Shown here piece after piece: positions 16,925-26,570 of a stretch of 64,000 nucleotides of DNA. This DNA is from Burkholderia ambifaria AMMD. Its GTDB lineage: Bacteria > Pseudomonadota > Gammaproteobacteria > Burkholderiales > Burkholderiaceae. The notes under the pieces were generated by a model, which saw nothing but the letters and a program-made list of their open reading frames with translations, was not told where the DNA came from and ran no database searches. The DNA lies in NCBI RefSeq assembly GCF_000203915.1, contig NC_008391.1, forward strand, positions 186,001 to 250,000, given 5' to 3'. Within the stretch, counting starts at the first letter, position 1; every line of letters starts with the position of its first letter. The position numbers and the translations under genes are program-made.

Positions 16925-18313
16925 TTACTTCTGTTCCGGCAGGAACCAGTTCATCACGAGCGCACAGATGCCGCCCGTGGCGACGCCCGATTCCAGCACG
17001 TTCTTCAGTGCATGCGGCAGGCTGTTCAGAATGTCCGGCACTTGAGATACGCCGAGGCCGAGCGCGAGCGACACCGCGATGATCAGCAGCGCGCGGCGAT
17101 CGAGGTGGATGCCGGACAGGATGTTGATGCCCGACGCGGCCACCGCGCCGAACATCACCATCGCCGCACCGCCGAGCACGGGCTCCGGCACGGCCTGCAG
17201 CGCGCCCGCGACGACCGGGAACAGGCCGAGCACCACGAGCATGCCGGCGATCCAGATGCCGACGTGGCGGCTCGCGACGCCGGTGATCTGGATCACGCCG
17301 TTGTTCTGCGCGAACACGGAGCTCGGGAACGTGTTGAACACGCCGGCCAGCAGCGAGTTCGCGCCGTTCACGAGCACGCCGCCCTTGATCCGGCGCATCC
17401 ACACCGGCCCTTCGACTGGCTCCTTCGAAATCTTGCTGGTGGCGGTGACGTCCCCGATCGCTTCGAGCGACGTGACGAGGTAGATGATCAGCATCGGCAC
17501 GAACAGCGACCACGAGAAGCCGATGCCGAAGTGCAGCGGCGTCGGGACCTGGAACAGCGCAGCCTGATGCACGCCGGTGAAGTCGAGGCGGCCGAGCACG
17601 GCGGCCGCGGCATAGCCGATCACGAGTGCGATCACGAGCGCGGTGCTGCGCACCCACACGATCGGCACGCGGTTCAGCAGGATGATCGTGCCGAGCACGA
17701 CGCACGACAGCGTCAGGTTCTGCGCGCTCGCGAACGTGCCGTTGGCCATCGCGCCGTAGCCGCCGCCCATGCTGATGAGGCCGACCTTGATCAGCGTGAG
17801 GCCGATCAGCAGCACGACGATGCCGGTGACGAGCGGCGTGATCAGGCGCTTCACGAACGGCAGGATGCGCGACACGGCCATCTCGACGAACGAACCGGCG
17901 ATCACGACGCCGAAGATCGCGGCCATCACGGTCTCGACCGGCGTGCCCTGCTTGACCATCACGCTGCCGCCGGCGATCAGCGGGCCGACGAAGTTGAAAC
18001 TGGTGCCCTGCACGATCAGCAGGCCGGCGCCCAGCGGGCCGAAGCGCTTGCACTGCACGAAGGTGGCGATGCCGGAAATCACGAGCGACATCGACACGAT
18101 GAGCGTGGTGTCCCGGCTCGATACGCCGAGCGCCTGGCAGATCAGCAGGCCGGGCGTGACGATCGGCACGATGATCGCCAGCAGGTGCTGCAGCGCGGCG
18201 ACGAAGGCGACCATCGGCGCGGGCCGGTCATTGGGGCCATAGACGAGGTCGTGCGACGGATCGGTGTCGGCGGCGCCGTGGGCGGCGGATCGGGCGGGGG
18301 AAGCGGGTTGCAT
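16925..18313 (-). CDS. Nucleobase:cation symporter-2 family xanthine/uracil permease
   Basis: Protein of 462 aa with about 12-14 membrane segments. It carries family signatures at the first substrate helix (ALQHLLAIIVPIVTPGL), the QGTSFNFVGPL stretch and the TSLEAIGDVTATS motif in the TM8 region, plus FNTFPSSVFAQNNGVIQITGV. NCS2 permeases import xanthine, urate or uracil with protons. The TSLEAIGD signature and length favour a xanthine or urate carrier of the XanQ/UacT branch over UraA. The ATG at 18313 is preferred over a TTG at 18331; neither has a good ribosome site. Confidence 0.87.
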   Translation of the reverse strand: MQPASPARSAAHGAADTDPSHDLVYGPNDRPAPMVAFVAALQHLLAIIVPIVTPGLLICQALGVSSRDTTLIVSMSLVISGIATFVQCKRFGPLGAGLLIVQGTSFNFVGPLIAGGSVMVKQGTPVETVMAAIFGVVIAGSFVEMAVSRILPFVKRLITPLVTGIVVLLIGLTLIKVGLISMGGGYGAMANGTFASAQNLTLSCVVLGTIILLNRVPIVWVRSTALVIALVIGYAAAAVLGRLDFTGVHQAALFQVPTPLHFGIGFSWSLFVPMLIIYLVTSLEAIGDVTATSKISKEPVEGPVWMRRIKGGVLVNGANSLLAGVFNTFPSSVFAQNNGVIQITGVASRHVGIWIAGMLVVLGLFPVVAGALQAVPEPVLGGAAMVMFGAVAASGINILSGIHLDRRALLIIAVSLALGLGVSQVPDILNSLPHALKNVLESGVATGGICALVMNWFLPEQK

Positions 18314-18508
18314 GGCGAGCGGGCCGGACAAGGTGGAAAGTGCGGCATTTTAGCCGATGGGCCCTGCGGCGCGGCCCGCGCGCGATGCAGGGGCGGGAGG
18401 CCGGGAACGCGGCGCCGGATGCGTGCCGCCGAGTGCGCGGCGGCGAGCTTGTGGATCGTCGGCTGGCCGCTGCCTGCGTCGCGAGCGTTTCGCGCGGCTC
18501 GCGACGCT

Positions 18509-19486
18509 TCAGCCGGCGGTGCGAGGCTTCGTGCCGCGCGCCGGCGCGCGTGGTGCGCGGGCCGCCGGATACGCGCGCCGGCACACGTCGATGACGGCAT
18601 CGCGCAGACGGCGATGGACGGGGTCGCCGTGCATGCGCGGATGCCATAGCGCGGAGATCAGAATTTCGGGCAGCCGGACCGGTATCGCGAAGCTGCGCAG
18701 CCCGAGCGCGTCCACGAGCCCCGGCGTGAACGCGTTGCCGAGGCTCGAGCGCGGCACGAGCGCAATCAGGTCGGTGCCGGCCGCGACGCGCATCGCATCG
18801 GGATAGCCGGGCACCACGACCTGCACGGTATGGGTGACGGCGGGCGTGTCGGCCGTATCGTTGGTCGGGCCGCCGAAGTCGCCGAGTTGCGCTGCGATCA
18901 CATGACGGCAGGCCGCGTAGCGCGCGGGCGTGATTCTGGCCGCCGCGAACAGCGGATGCCCGGCGCGCGCCACCGCGACGTGCCCGTCGTGAAAGAGCTC
19001 GCGCGTGTGCAGTTCGGGCGCGTCGTCGCCGCGCTTGCCGATTTCCAGGTCGACCGTGCCGTCGCGCAGCGGCCCCGGATCGCGGTCAGGCTTGGAGACG
19101 AAACGCACGCGCACGCCGGGGGCGATGTCGCCGATCGCGGCGACCACCGGGCCGGCGAGCATGTCCATGAACGATGCGGCCGCGCGGATGGTGAACGTGG
19201 ACGACAGCGTCGTCATGTCGATGTCGGCCGTCGCCGGCCGCAGCACGGCACGCGCATCGACCGCGATGGCATGCACGCGATCGCGCAGTGCCGCCGCGTG
19301 CGGCGTCGGCACGAGCTTGCGTCCGGCGCGCACGAGCAGTGGATCGCCGGTCGCGGTGCGCAGGCGCGTGAGCGTGCGGCTCATCGCGGAGGTGCTCAGT
19401 CCGAGCCGGCGCGCGGCGCCGGTCACGCTCCCTTCGGTGAGCAGCACGTCGAGCGCGGTGACGAGGTTCAGGTCGATGTCTTCCAT
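18509..19486 (-). CDS. LysR-family transcriptional regulator
   Basis: Protein of 325 aa. The helix-turn-helix is at about residues 17-46 (GSVTGAARRLGLSTSAMSRTLTRL), followed by a LysR substrate domain with low-complexity basic C-terminus. It is divergent from an SDR gene (19619), with 132 bp between, the usual arrangement in which the regulator controls its neighbour. The ATG at 19486 places the HTH at the canonical position. A much longer open frame upstream is antisense shadow of the SDR. Confidence 0.88.
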   Translation of the reverse strand: MEDIDLNLVTALDVLLTEGSVTGAARRLGLSTSAMSRTLTRLRTATGDPLLVRAGRKLVPTPHAAALRDRVHAIAVDARAVLRPATADIDMTTLSSTFTIRAAASFMDMLAGPVVAAIGDIAPGVRVRFVSKPDRDPGPLRDGTVDLEIGKRGDDAPELHTRELFHDGHVAVARAGHPLFAAARITPARYAACRHVIAAQLGDFGGPTNDTADTPAVTHTVQVVVPGYPDAMRVAAGTDLIALVPRSSLGNAFTPGLVDALGLRSFAIPVRLPEILISALWHPRMHGDPVHRRLRDAVIDVCRRAYPAARAPRAPARGTKPRTAG

Positions 19487-19618
19487 CCGGACAGCATACG
19501 ACATCGCGCGCGGTAACATGGCGTTCGATGCAACTATCGATTGAATTCGGTGCGTCTGGTGCATGCGAGAGTGCGCGCCTATAGTGGCCGGATCACGAAC
19601 TTCGGCAAAGGTGGAACC

Positions 19619-20335
19619 ATGCAATCGACTGTATCGAACGCCAGCACACCCTCGATCCTGCTCATCGCGGCCTCGCGCGGCCTCGGGCTCGCGATGGCGG
19701 AGCACTTCCTGAACAAGGGCTGGCATGTCACCGGCACCGTCCGCGCCGGGTCGGGGCGCACGAAGCTGCATGAACTCGCCGAGCGCTTCGGCGAACGGCT
19801 CGAAATCGACACGCTCGACATCTGCGCGCCGGACCAACTGGCTGCGTTGCGCGCACGCCTGTCGGGCCGGCGCTTCGACATGCTGTTCGTGAATGCCGGC
19901 ACGACCAACGATCCGAACGAAACGATCGGCGAAGTCACGACGGACGAGTTCGTGCGCGTGATGATCACGAACGCGCTGGCGCCGATGCGCGTGATCGAGG
20001 CGTTGCACGATCTCGTGCCCGAAGGCGGCCTGATCGGCGCGATGTCGTCGGGGCAGGGCAGTGTCGCGAACAACGTGAGCGGCATGCGCGAGGTCTACCG
20101 CGGCAGCAAGGCCGCGCTGAACCAGTTCATGCGCAGCTTCGCGGCGCGCCAGGCCGCTACGCCGCGCGCGATGGTGCTGATGGCGCCGGGCTGGGTTCGG
20201 ACGGAACTCGGCGGCCCCGATGCGCGACTGACGATCGACGAAAGCGTGCCGAGCCTCGTGAACGTGCTGATCGGCAAGCAGCGGCGCGCGGGGCTCGAAT
20301 ACCTCGATTACCAGGGGCGCACGGTGCCGTGGTAG
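19619..20335 (+). CDS. Short-chain dehydrogenase/reductase
   Basis: Protein of 238 aa. The cofactor loop is ASRGLGLAMAEHF (shortened relative to TGxxxGIG). NAG is followed by TTNDPNETIGE, a catalytic serine lies in MSSGQGS, and the YRGSKAALNQFMRS motif holds the Y and K pair. The protein belongs to the atypical SDRs seen next to LysR regulators. The substrate is not inferable. A GGTGGAACC stretch precedes the ATG. Confidence 0.85.
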   Translation: MQSTVSNASTPSILLIAASRGLGLAMAEHFLNKGWHVTGTVRAGSGRTKLHELAERFGERLEIDTLDICAPDQLAALRARLSGRRFDMLFVNAGTTNDPNETIGEVTTDEFVRVMITNALAPMRVIEALHDLVPEGGLIGAMSSGQGSVANNVSGMREVYRGSKAALNQFMRSFAARQAATPRAMVLMAPGWVRTELGGPDARLTIDESVPSLVNVLIGKQRRAGLEYLDYQGRTVPW

Positions 20336-20524
20336 TGGCCGGGGCAGCGGGGCGCGTGACGACGCGCTGCGCATGCCGCGCCGATTCAATACAATGCGAC
20401 GTCGAGGTGCTGGCGCCGTGTCGGGCAGCCGGGCGCCCCGTTCGATGAGCGGTATCGACCGGCGACCGCGCATCGTGGAATGACGTCCCGCCCTGACGGG
20501 CCGCTGGCGAATACGGAGCGCAGC

Positions 20525-20860
20525 ATGAACGAACCCTACCTGCAGGTCATCGCCCATTTCTTCGCGAAACCCGGCAACGGCGACCGCGTGATCGAACTGC
20601 TCGCGGAACTCGCGCCGCTCACGCGCGCCGAGCCGCAAAACCTCGACTACGCGTACTTCCGCTCGCCGGTCGAGCCTGACCACATCGTGATCCTCGAGCG
20701 TTACCGCGAAGCCGACGGCCTCGACGTGCATCGGGAAACGCCGCATTTCCAGCGGATCGGTGTCGGCGCGATCATTCCGTTGCTCGATCGCCGCGACGTG
20801 ACGTGCTACATGGTGCAGCCGGACACCGGCACGGCGACGCCACCGGGAGGCACCCGATGA
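20525..20860 (+). CDS. Antibiotic biosynthesis monooxygenase (ABM) domain protein
   Basis: Protein of 111 aa with the ABM ferredoxin-like fold of YgiN/quinol monooxygenases: YLQVIAHFFAKPGNGDRVIELL, then LDYAYFRSPVEPDHIVILERYRE and the HRETPHFQRI helix. These small cofactor-free enzymes act on quinol-like or reactive aromatic compounds. The stop overlaps the iron-ADH start (ATGA at 20857), so the two are translationally coupled. ATG at 20525 is preferred over 20480 because it begins at the first beta strand. Confidence 0.82.
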   Translation: MNEPYLQVIAHFFAKPGNGDRVIELLAELAPLTRAEPQNLDYAYFRSPVEPDHIVILERYREADGLDVHRETPHFQRIGVGAIIPLLDRRDVTCYMVQPDTGTATPPGGTR

Positions 20861-22014
20861 ACCCGTTTCAATTCCGTACCGTTCCGACGCAGATCGTCGA
20901 ATTCGGCGCCGCGCGCCGGCTCGGCGCGTTGTTGCGCGAACGCTTTCCGACGCTCGCGCGACTGTGCGTCGTCACCGACGCGTTCCTGCATCGCAGCGGC
21001 GTGCTCGCGCCCGCGCTGGCGAGCCTCGCCGCGCACGGCTGGCAGGTGACGGTGATCGACGACGTGATCGCCGATCCGCCCGAACACGTGGTGCTGGACG
21101 CGACCGCGCGGGCGGTGGCGGCCGACGCCGAGATCGTGCTCGGCCTCGGCGGCGGTTCGTCGATGGACGTCGCGAAGCTGATCGCCGCGCTCGCGCCGGG
21201 GCGGCAGGCGCTGGCCGACATGTACGGCGTCGACAAGGTCGCAACGTCGCGGCTGCCGCTCGTGCAGATGCCGACCACGGCCGGCACCGGCTCCGAAGTG
21301 ACGGCCGTGTCGATCGTCACGGTCGGCGAGGCGCGCAAGATGGGCGTCGTGTCGCCGCACCTGTTCGCGGACGTCGCGATCCTCGACGCCGAGCTGACGC
21401 TCGGGCTGCCGCGCGCGGCAACGGCCGCGACGGGCATCGACGCGATGGTGCATGCGATCGAGGCCTATACGTCGTCGCGGCTGAAGAATCCGGTGTCCGA
21501 CATGCTGGCCGTGCAGGCGTTGACGCTGCTGTCGCGCAACCTGCTGAAGGCGTGCGACGACGGCGGCGATCGCCACGCGCGCGAGGCGATGCTGGTCGGC
21601 GCGATGTTCGCCGGCCAGGCCTTCGCGAACGCGCCGGTCGCGGCCGTGCATGCGCTGGCCTATCCGGTCGGCGGCATTTTTCATGTGCCGCACGGGTTGT
21701 CGAACGCGCTCGTGCTGCCGCATGTGCTGCGCTTCAACGCATCGGCCGCCGCGCCGCTGTATGCGCAGCTCGCGGCGATCGTCGCGCCGTCGGCGACGGG
21801 CAGCGACGAAGCGAGGACGCACGCGCTGATCGACGAGATCGATCGGCTGATCGTCGCGACGGGCATCCCGCGCACGCTGCGCGAGGTCGGCATCGGCGAG
21901 AGCGACCTGCCGCGCATGGCGTCGGATGCGATGTTGCAGACGCGCCTGCTCGTGAACAATCCGCGCGAGGTGACGGAAGCCGATGCGCTGACGATCTATC
22001 GGCACGCGTGGTGA
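20857..22014 (+). CDS. Iron-containing (group III) alcohol dehydrogenase
   Basis: Protein of 385 aa. It shows the NAD-binding GGGSSMDVAK, the family signature PTTAGTGSEVTAVSIVT, and the metal-ligand regions GIDAMVHAIEAYTS and AVHALAYPVGGIFHVPHGLSNAL with conserved D, H, H and H. This family reduces aldehydes or oxidises alcohols such as 1,2-propanediol/lactaldehyde. Its coupling to an ABM protein suggests a role in an unknown catabolic or detoxification step. GGGAGG lies seven bases before the ATG. Confidence 0.9.
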   Translation: MNPFQFRTVPTQIVEFGAARRLGALLRERFPTLARLCVVTDAFLHRSGVLAPALASLAAHGWQVTVIDDVIADPPEHVVLDATARAVAADAEIVLGLGGGSSMDVAKLIAALAPGRQALADMYGVDKVATSRLPLVQMPTTAGTGSEVTAVSIVTVGEARKMGVVSPHLFADVAILDAELTLGLPRAATAATGIDAMVHAIEAYTSSRLKNPVSDMLAVQALTLLSRNLLKACDDGGDRHAREAMLVGAMFAGQAFANAPVAAVHALAYPVGGIFHVPHGLSNALVLPHVLRFNASAAAPLYAQLAAIVAPSATGSDEARTHALIDEIDRLIVATGIPRTLREVGIGESDLPRMASDAMLQTRLLVNNPREVTEADALTIYRHAW

Positions 22015-22186
22015 TGCGGCGCGCGTGATTGGGCGACGGTCGGCGGCGTAACGCCGCCGGCCGCTGCTGTTTCTGATCGCGATCCTTGCAGGTCGATTCG
22101 AGTTCGCCGTCGGGCTTGCGAGGTGGCACGTGCGCGCATCGGCGGCATGAATGGAAATCGCCTTCGCTCGCTCGACAGGAGACGAC

Positions 22187-22771
22187 ATGACGCAACGGGA
22201 CGAAGCGGCGCGCACGCGATGCGTCGCATGGCAGATCGCGCAGACCTGGCAGGCGGGCGAATGGTGCCGGCTCGTCGAGACGCGTGACGGCGTCGATCTG
22301 TCAGGGGCGGTCGCGGGCGCGATCGACGGCACGCCGTTTCGCGTCGACTATGCGATCGCGTGCGGCGCCGACTGGCTGACGCGTTCCGTGCGCGTGACGC
22401 ACTGGCTCGGCGCGGCGCCGCCAACGCAGCTCGAGATCGAATGCGACGCGGGGCGCTGGACGATCAACGGCGCCGACGTGCCGGCACTCGCGGGCGCGAC
22501 CGACATCGATCTCGGCTTCAGTCCATCGACCAATACGCTGCCGATCCGGCGTCTGGGGCTGGCGGTCGGCGCGTCGGCCGTCATCCACACCGCATGGCTG
22601 CGCTTCCCGGCGTTCGAGCTCGTGCGCGGCGAGCAGCGCTATGCGCGCACGGCGGAACGCGTGTACCGCTACGAGAGCGGCACGTATGCGGCCGACATCG
22701 CGGTGGACGAGGCGGGCCTCGTCACCGATTACGACGAATGGCGGCGGATCGGCGCGACGCGTTCGCCGTAA
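22187..22771 (+). CDS. Putative glycolipid-binding family protein (DUF1089-like)
   Basis: Protein of 194 aa. The sequence pattern (RTRCVAWQ; DYAIACGADWLTRSVRV; NTLPIRRLGLAVG; RFPAFELVRGEQRYART) fits the PF06475 putative glycolipid-binding proteins, cytosolic beta-rich proteins named from a structure. ATG at 22187 is chosen for its AGGAG site; an ATG at 22151 lacks one. The true ligand is not established for the family. Confidence 0.75.
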   Translation: MTQRDEAARTRCVAWQIAQTWQAGEWCRLVETRDGVDLSGAVAGAIDGTPFRVDYAIACGADWLTRSVRVTHWLGAAPPTQLEIECDAGRWTINGADVPALAGATDIDLGFSPSTNTLPIRRLGLAVGASAVIHTAWLRFPAFELVRGEQRYARTAERVYRYESGTYAADIAVDEAGLVTDYDEWRRIGATRSP

Positions 22772-22791
22772 CGCGTCGCAGCGGCGGGGCG

Positions 22792-23784
22792 TCAGCGCGC
22801 GTTGGCGACCGTCACCTTGCCGGGAATCAGCTTCAGCGTGCTGAACGCATCGGCGATCTTCTGCTGATACGCGAGCGTCGCATCGGTGATGGGCTGCACG
22901 CCGTAGCCGGCCCGCTTGAGCGCGATTTCGAGCGTCGGCGCGTCGAGGCCGACGAGCGGCGACAATTGCGCGGCGACTTCCGGAACATTGTCGCGTCCCC
23001 AGCGGTCGACCGCGTCGACTTCGTCGAGCAGCGTGCGCAGCACCTGCGGTTGCGCGGCCGCATACTTGCGCGCGGCGAGGTAGTACTGCGTGTTGCGCAC
23101 GAGCCCGTCGCCGTTCGCGACCACGCGCGCGCCGAGCTGCCGCTCAGCGGCCGCCAGATACGGATCCCAGATCACCCACGCGTCGACGCTGCGCTGCACG
23201 AACGCGGCGCGGGCATCGGCGGGCGTCAGATAGACCGGCTGGATGTCGGCATACGTGAGGCCCGCGTGTTCGAGCGCCTTCACGAGCAGGTAGTGGACGT
23301 TCGAACCCTTGTTGAACGCGACCTTCTTGCCGCGCAGCTGCGCGACGCCGCGGATCGGGGAATCGGGCAGCACGACGATCGCCTCGCCGTGCGGCGCGGG
23401 CGGTTCGTTGCCGATATAGACGAAATCGACCCCGGCGGCCTGCGCGAAGATCGGCGGCGTCTCGCCGACGGTGCCGACGTCGATCGCGCCGGCGTTCAGC
23501 CCCTCGAGCAATTGCGGGCCGGCCGGGAATTCGAGCCACTGCACCGCCACGCCCTGGCTCGCGAGCCGTTTCTCGAGCGTGCCGCGCGCCTTGAGCACGA
23601 CGAAGTTGCCGTATTTCTGGAAGCCGATGCGCAGCCGCTTGTCGCTGCCCTGGGCCCGTGCGGGCAGGCCCGCGAGCGGGCCGAGCGCCAGTCCGGCCAG
23701 CCCGGCGGCCGCGCCGTGCAGCCAGTGGCGGCGGCGCGGATTGGCCGGGGCAGTTTCAAGTTCTGCGTGCGGTGTGTCGTTCAT
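22792..23784 (-). CDS. ABC substrate-binding protein, aliphatic sulfonate (SsuA) type, orphan
   Basis: Protein of 330 aa. The N-terminus PRRRHWLHGAAAGLAGLALG looks like a twin-arginine-type signal. The mature part opens LRIGFQKYGNFVVLKARGTLE, the SsuA hallmark, and has ALDEG-type substrate-pocket stretches (GAIDVGTVGETPPIFAQAAG, WVIWDPYLAAAE). SsuA delivers alkanesulfonates to an SsuBC importer when sulfate is scarce. No permease or ATPase gene accompanies it here, so it must share a transporter encoded elsewhere. It converges with the DUF1089-like gene. Confidence 0.87.
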   Translation of the reverse strand: MNDTPHAELETAPANPRRRHWLHGAAAGLAGLALGPLAGLPARAQGSDKRLRIGFQKYGNFVVLKARGTLEKRLASQGVAVQWLEFPAGPQLLEGLNAGAIDVGTVGETPPIFAQAAGVDFVYIGNEPPAPHGEAIVVLPDSPIRGVAQLRGKKVAFNKGSNVHYLLVKALEHAGLTYADIQPVYLTPADARAAFVQRSVDAWVIWDPYLAAAERQLGARVVANGDGLVRNTQYYLAARKYAAAQPQVLRTLLDEVDAVDRWGRDNVPEVAAQLSPLVGLDAPTLEIALKRAGYGVQPITDATLAYQQKIADAFSTLKLIPGKVTVANAR

Positions 23785-24002
23785 CGAGGCGTCCTGATGG
23801 CGGGTTCACGGGGCGCGCGGGCGGGCGGCGCGATCGGCACGGGAGCACGGGACGCAGCCGTTTGCGGGCGATGCGCACGGCCGACCCGCGCCGGATTCAG
23901 GACGATACGGCCGCGCGGGCCGGCGGCCAACCAACGAATCCGCATATGCAAATCAGCGGCCGGACGATACGTGAACGACGGGGCGGCAGCACGCCGCCGC
24001 GC

Positions 24003-24410
24003 TCAATCGGTGCCGAGCGGGCTTTCCTCGATCGCGTCGACGCGGTCCGGATAGAACGCGAGGTGCGCGCGAATCGATTCGACGGCCGGATTCGGATGCT
24101 CGTACGTCCACACCGCGTTGGTCGCGCGTTCGCCGCCGGCGGGGATCGAGTAGTACGCACAATCGCCCTTGTATGGGCAGTACGTCGCATGGTCGGTCCG
24201 TTGCAGCAGCGACATGTCGGCATCCTCGCGCGGAATGTAGAGCACGGCCGGATAGCTGGCCTCGCGCAGCGCCAGCGCGCGGCGCGTGTCGGCGACGGTC
24301 TTGCCGGCCACCCTGACCACGACGCGCGACGGATGCGGCTCGATCGTGATCGGATGATCGGGGCCCGGCGACTTCACGGGACGAGAGGGCGTATCGGGGC
24401 TGATCGACAT
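24003..24410 (-). CDS. DUF427-family protein
   Basis: Protein of 135 aa with the DUF427 core: HPSRVVVRVAGKTVADTRRAL, YPAVLYIPREDADMSLLQRTDHATYCPYKGDCAYYSI and AVWTYEHPNPAVESIRAHLAFYPDRVD. The conserved H-x-T-x-C-P-x-K-G motif is present. The biochemical role of this beta-tent-like family is not established. GGAGGACCC before the ATG at 24410 sets the start. Confidence 0.85.
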   Translation of the reverse strand: MSISPDTPSRPVKSPGPDHPITIEPHPSRVVVRVAGKTVADTRRALALREASYPAVLYIPREDADMSLLQRTDHATYCPYKGDCAYYSIPAGGERATNAVWTYEHPNPAVESIRAHLAFYPDRVDAIEESPLGTD

Positions 24411-24775
24411 CGTGGGTCCTCCAGGAAGGGGCGGCGCGCCGGCAGCGCGCCGTGCCGGAGCGTGCGCGCCGGGCGGATCCCCGCGCGCCGGTGCCGGCGT
24501 CGGCCAACCGATACGATGCGCCAATTCCGCAGAACCTGCACGGGGCCGGAAGGCGGCGCGCGGCGGTGCAGGAACTGTGGTGACGCACGGCGTGGCGTGG
24601 GCCGTCGCTGCGAGGTTCGCTGAAACGTGCGCGGCGCTCGCATGGACGATCCGATGCAGCGGCAGCGGGATGCATCAGCCGCGATAAGCAACGCGGAATT
24701 AATTGGTAAGCGATCGGCGGGCGGCGCGCGAAGATCGGCGGTCGTCATTCGCATGACCGTCCTGTCCGAGCCACC
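24411..24775. other. Gene-free divergent interval
   Basis: 365 bp between the DUF427 gene and the divergent peptide-binding-protein gene. A short AT-rich patch (GGAATTAATTGGTAA near 24694-24708) is the only promoter-like region; no clear boxes, repeats or hairpins were recognised. Confidence 0.4.
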
Positions 24776-26437
24776 ATGAAGATTCCATTCGCCTCATCCG
24801 CCGCGCGTCGTGCGCGGCATCCATCCGTTGCCGTCGTGACGTTGCGCGCCATGGCCGCGTCACTGCTGCTCGCCGGCGGATTCACGCACGCGTTCGCCGC
24901 GCCGGCCGGCAAGACGCTCGTGTACTGCAGCGAAGGCAGCCCGGCCGGCTTCGATCCGGGCCAGCACACGACCAGCACCGATTTCGACGCGAGCACGTAC
25001 ACGATCTACAACGGGCTCGTGCAGTTCAAGCGCGGCACGCTCGATCTCGTCCCGTCGCTCGCGACGAGCTGGGACGTGTCGTCCGACCAGCGCGTCTACA
25101 CGTTCCATCTGCGGCGCGGCGTGAAGTTCCAGACGACCGCGTGGTTCAAGCCGACGCGTCCGTTCCAGGCCGACGACGTCGTGTTCACGTTTGGCCGGAT
25201 GCTCGACGCCGACAGTCCGTTTCGCAAGGCCTATCCGGTCAGCTTCCCGTACTTCAGCGATCTCGGTTTCGACCGCAACATCGAGCGCATCGAAAAGGTC
25301 GACGACGACACGGTGCGCTTCGTGCTGAAGTCGCCCGACGTCGTGTTCGTGCGCAATCTCGCGATGGCGTTCGCGTCGATCCTGTCAGCCGAATATGCGT
25401 CGCAGCTGGCCGCACGCCACCGCGAGGCCGACATCAACCAGCTTCCGGTCGGCACCGGGCCGTTCCAGCTGCGTGCGTACCAGAAGGACGCGGTGATCCG
25501 CTACGACGCGAACCCCGACTACTGGAAGCCGGACGACGTGAAGCTCGCGCATCTCGTGTTCGCGATCACGCCCGACCCGGCCGCGCGCCTGCAGAAGCTC
25601 ACGGCCGGCGAGTGCCAGGTGTCGGTGTTCCCGCGGCCGGCCGATCTGGAGACGGTGCGGCGCGATCCGAAGCTGACGCTGTTTTCGGGGACCGGTTTCA
25701 ACGTCGGCTTCGTCGCATACAACACGCAGCATCCGCCGCTCGATCGCGTCGACGTGCGGCGCGCGCTCGACATCGCGATCGACAAGACGGCGATCATCAA
25801 GACTGTGTTCAACGGCGACGCGACGATCGCGACGAACCCGATGCCGCCCGCGCAATGGTCGTACAACCCGCGGCTGAAGGACGCGCCGCGCGATCCGGCG
25901 GCCGCGAAGGCGCTTCTCGCGCAGGCGGGATTCCCGAACGGCTTCGACCTGACGCTGTGGGCGATGCCGGTGCAGCGGCCGTACAACCCGAACGCGCAGC
26001 TGATGGCGCAACTGATCCAGCAGGACTGGGCGAAGATCGGCGTGCGCGCGAAGATCGTCAGCTACGAATGGGGCGAATACAACCGCCGCGCGAAACGCGA
26101 CGGGCAGCACGACGCGATCCTGTACGGCTGGTCGGGCGACAACGGCGACCCCGACAACTGGCTCGGCACGCTGCTCGGTTGCGACGCGGTGCACGGCAGC
26201 AATCTCGCGAAGTGGTGCAATGCGGATTTCGAGCGGCTCGTCGGCGCGGCGCGCACGAACGCGGACGTCGCGAAACGCACGTCGCTTTACGAGCAGGCGC
26301 AGGTCGTGTTCAAGGATCAGGTGCCGTTCACGCCGATCGCGACGTCGATCGTGTCGCTGCCGATTTCGAAGCGCGTGCACGGGGTGACGTTCTCGCCGCT
26401 CGGTGGGCATCGGTTCGATGGGGTGTGGCTGGAGTGA
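24776..26437 (+). CDS. Peptide/dipeptide-binding protein, DppA family, orphan
   Basis: Protein of 553 aa with a Sec signal peptide (VTLRAMAASLLLAGGFTHAFAAPA, cleavage near residue 42). The mature start KTLVYCSEGSPAGFDPGQHTT, the VYTFHLRRGVKFQTT stretch and YNPNAQLMAQLIQQDWAKIGV are hallmarks of cluster-5 (DppA/OppA) binding proteins. It captures short peptides or related cationic ligands in the periplasm. No permease or ATPase genes follow, so a shared Dpp transporter must lie elsewhere. Confidence 0.9.
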   Translation: MKIPFASSAARRARHPSVAVVTLRAMAASLLLAGGFTHAFAAPAGKTLVYCSEGSPAGFDPGQHTTSTDFDASTYTIYNGLVQFKRGTLDLVPSLATSWDVSSDQRVYTFHLRRGVKFQTTAWFKPTRPFQADDVVFTFGRMLDADSPFRKAYPVSFPYFSDLGFDRNIERIEKVDDDTVRFVLKSPDVVFVRNLAMAFASILSAEYASQLAARHREADINQLPVGTGPFQLRAYQKDAVIRYDANPDYWKPDDVKLAHLVFAITPDPAARLQKLTAGECQVSVFPRPADLETVRRDPKLTLFSGTGFNVGFVAYNTQHPPLDRVDVRRALDIAIDKTAIIKTVFNGDATIATNPMPPAQWSYNPRLKDAPRDPAAAKALLAQAGFPNGFDLTLWAMPVQRPYNPNAQLMAQLIQQDWAKIGVRAKIVSYEWGEYNRRAKRDGQHDAILYGWSGDNGDPDNWLGTLLGCDAVHGSNLAKWCNADFERLVGAARTNADVAKRTSLYEQAQVVFKDQVPFTPIATSIVSLPISKRVHGVTFSPLGGHRFDGVWLE

Positions 26438-26570
26438 AGCGGGGGAGCCGGCGCGTGTGGGGCGCGTCGGCCCGTGGCGGGAGGCGCGTAGCCGGATTGT
26501 CCTGTCAGAAATGCAGGAATGCCGAAAGCCGCGCCAGACACCGCAGGCCGCGCACGGCGCGCAGCGCCCG

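Noticed and set aside
18509..20746. LysR regulator as a 745-aa fusion protein
   Set aside because: The upstream 420 codons are antisense to the SDR and ABM genes; the LysR domain starts normally at 19486.
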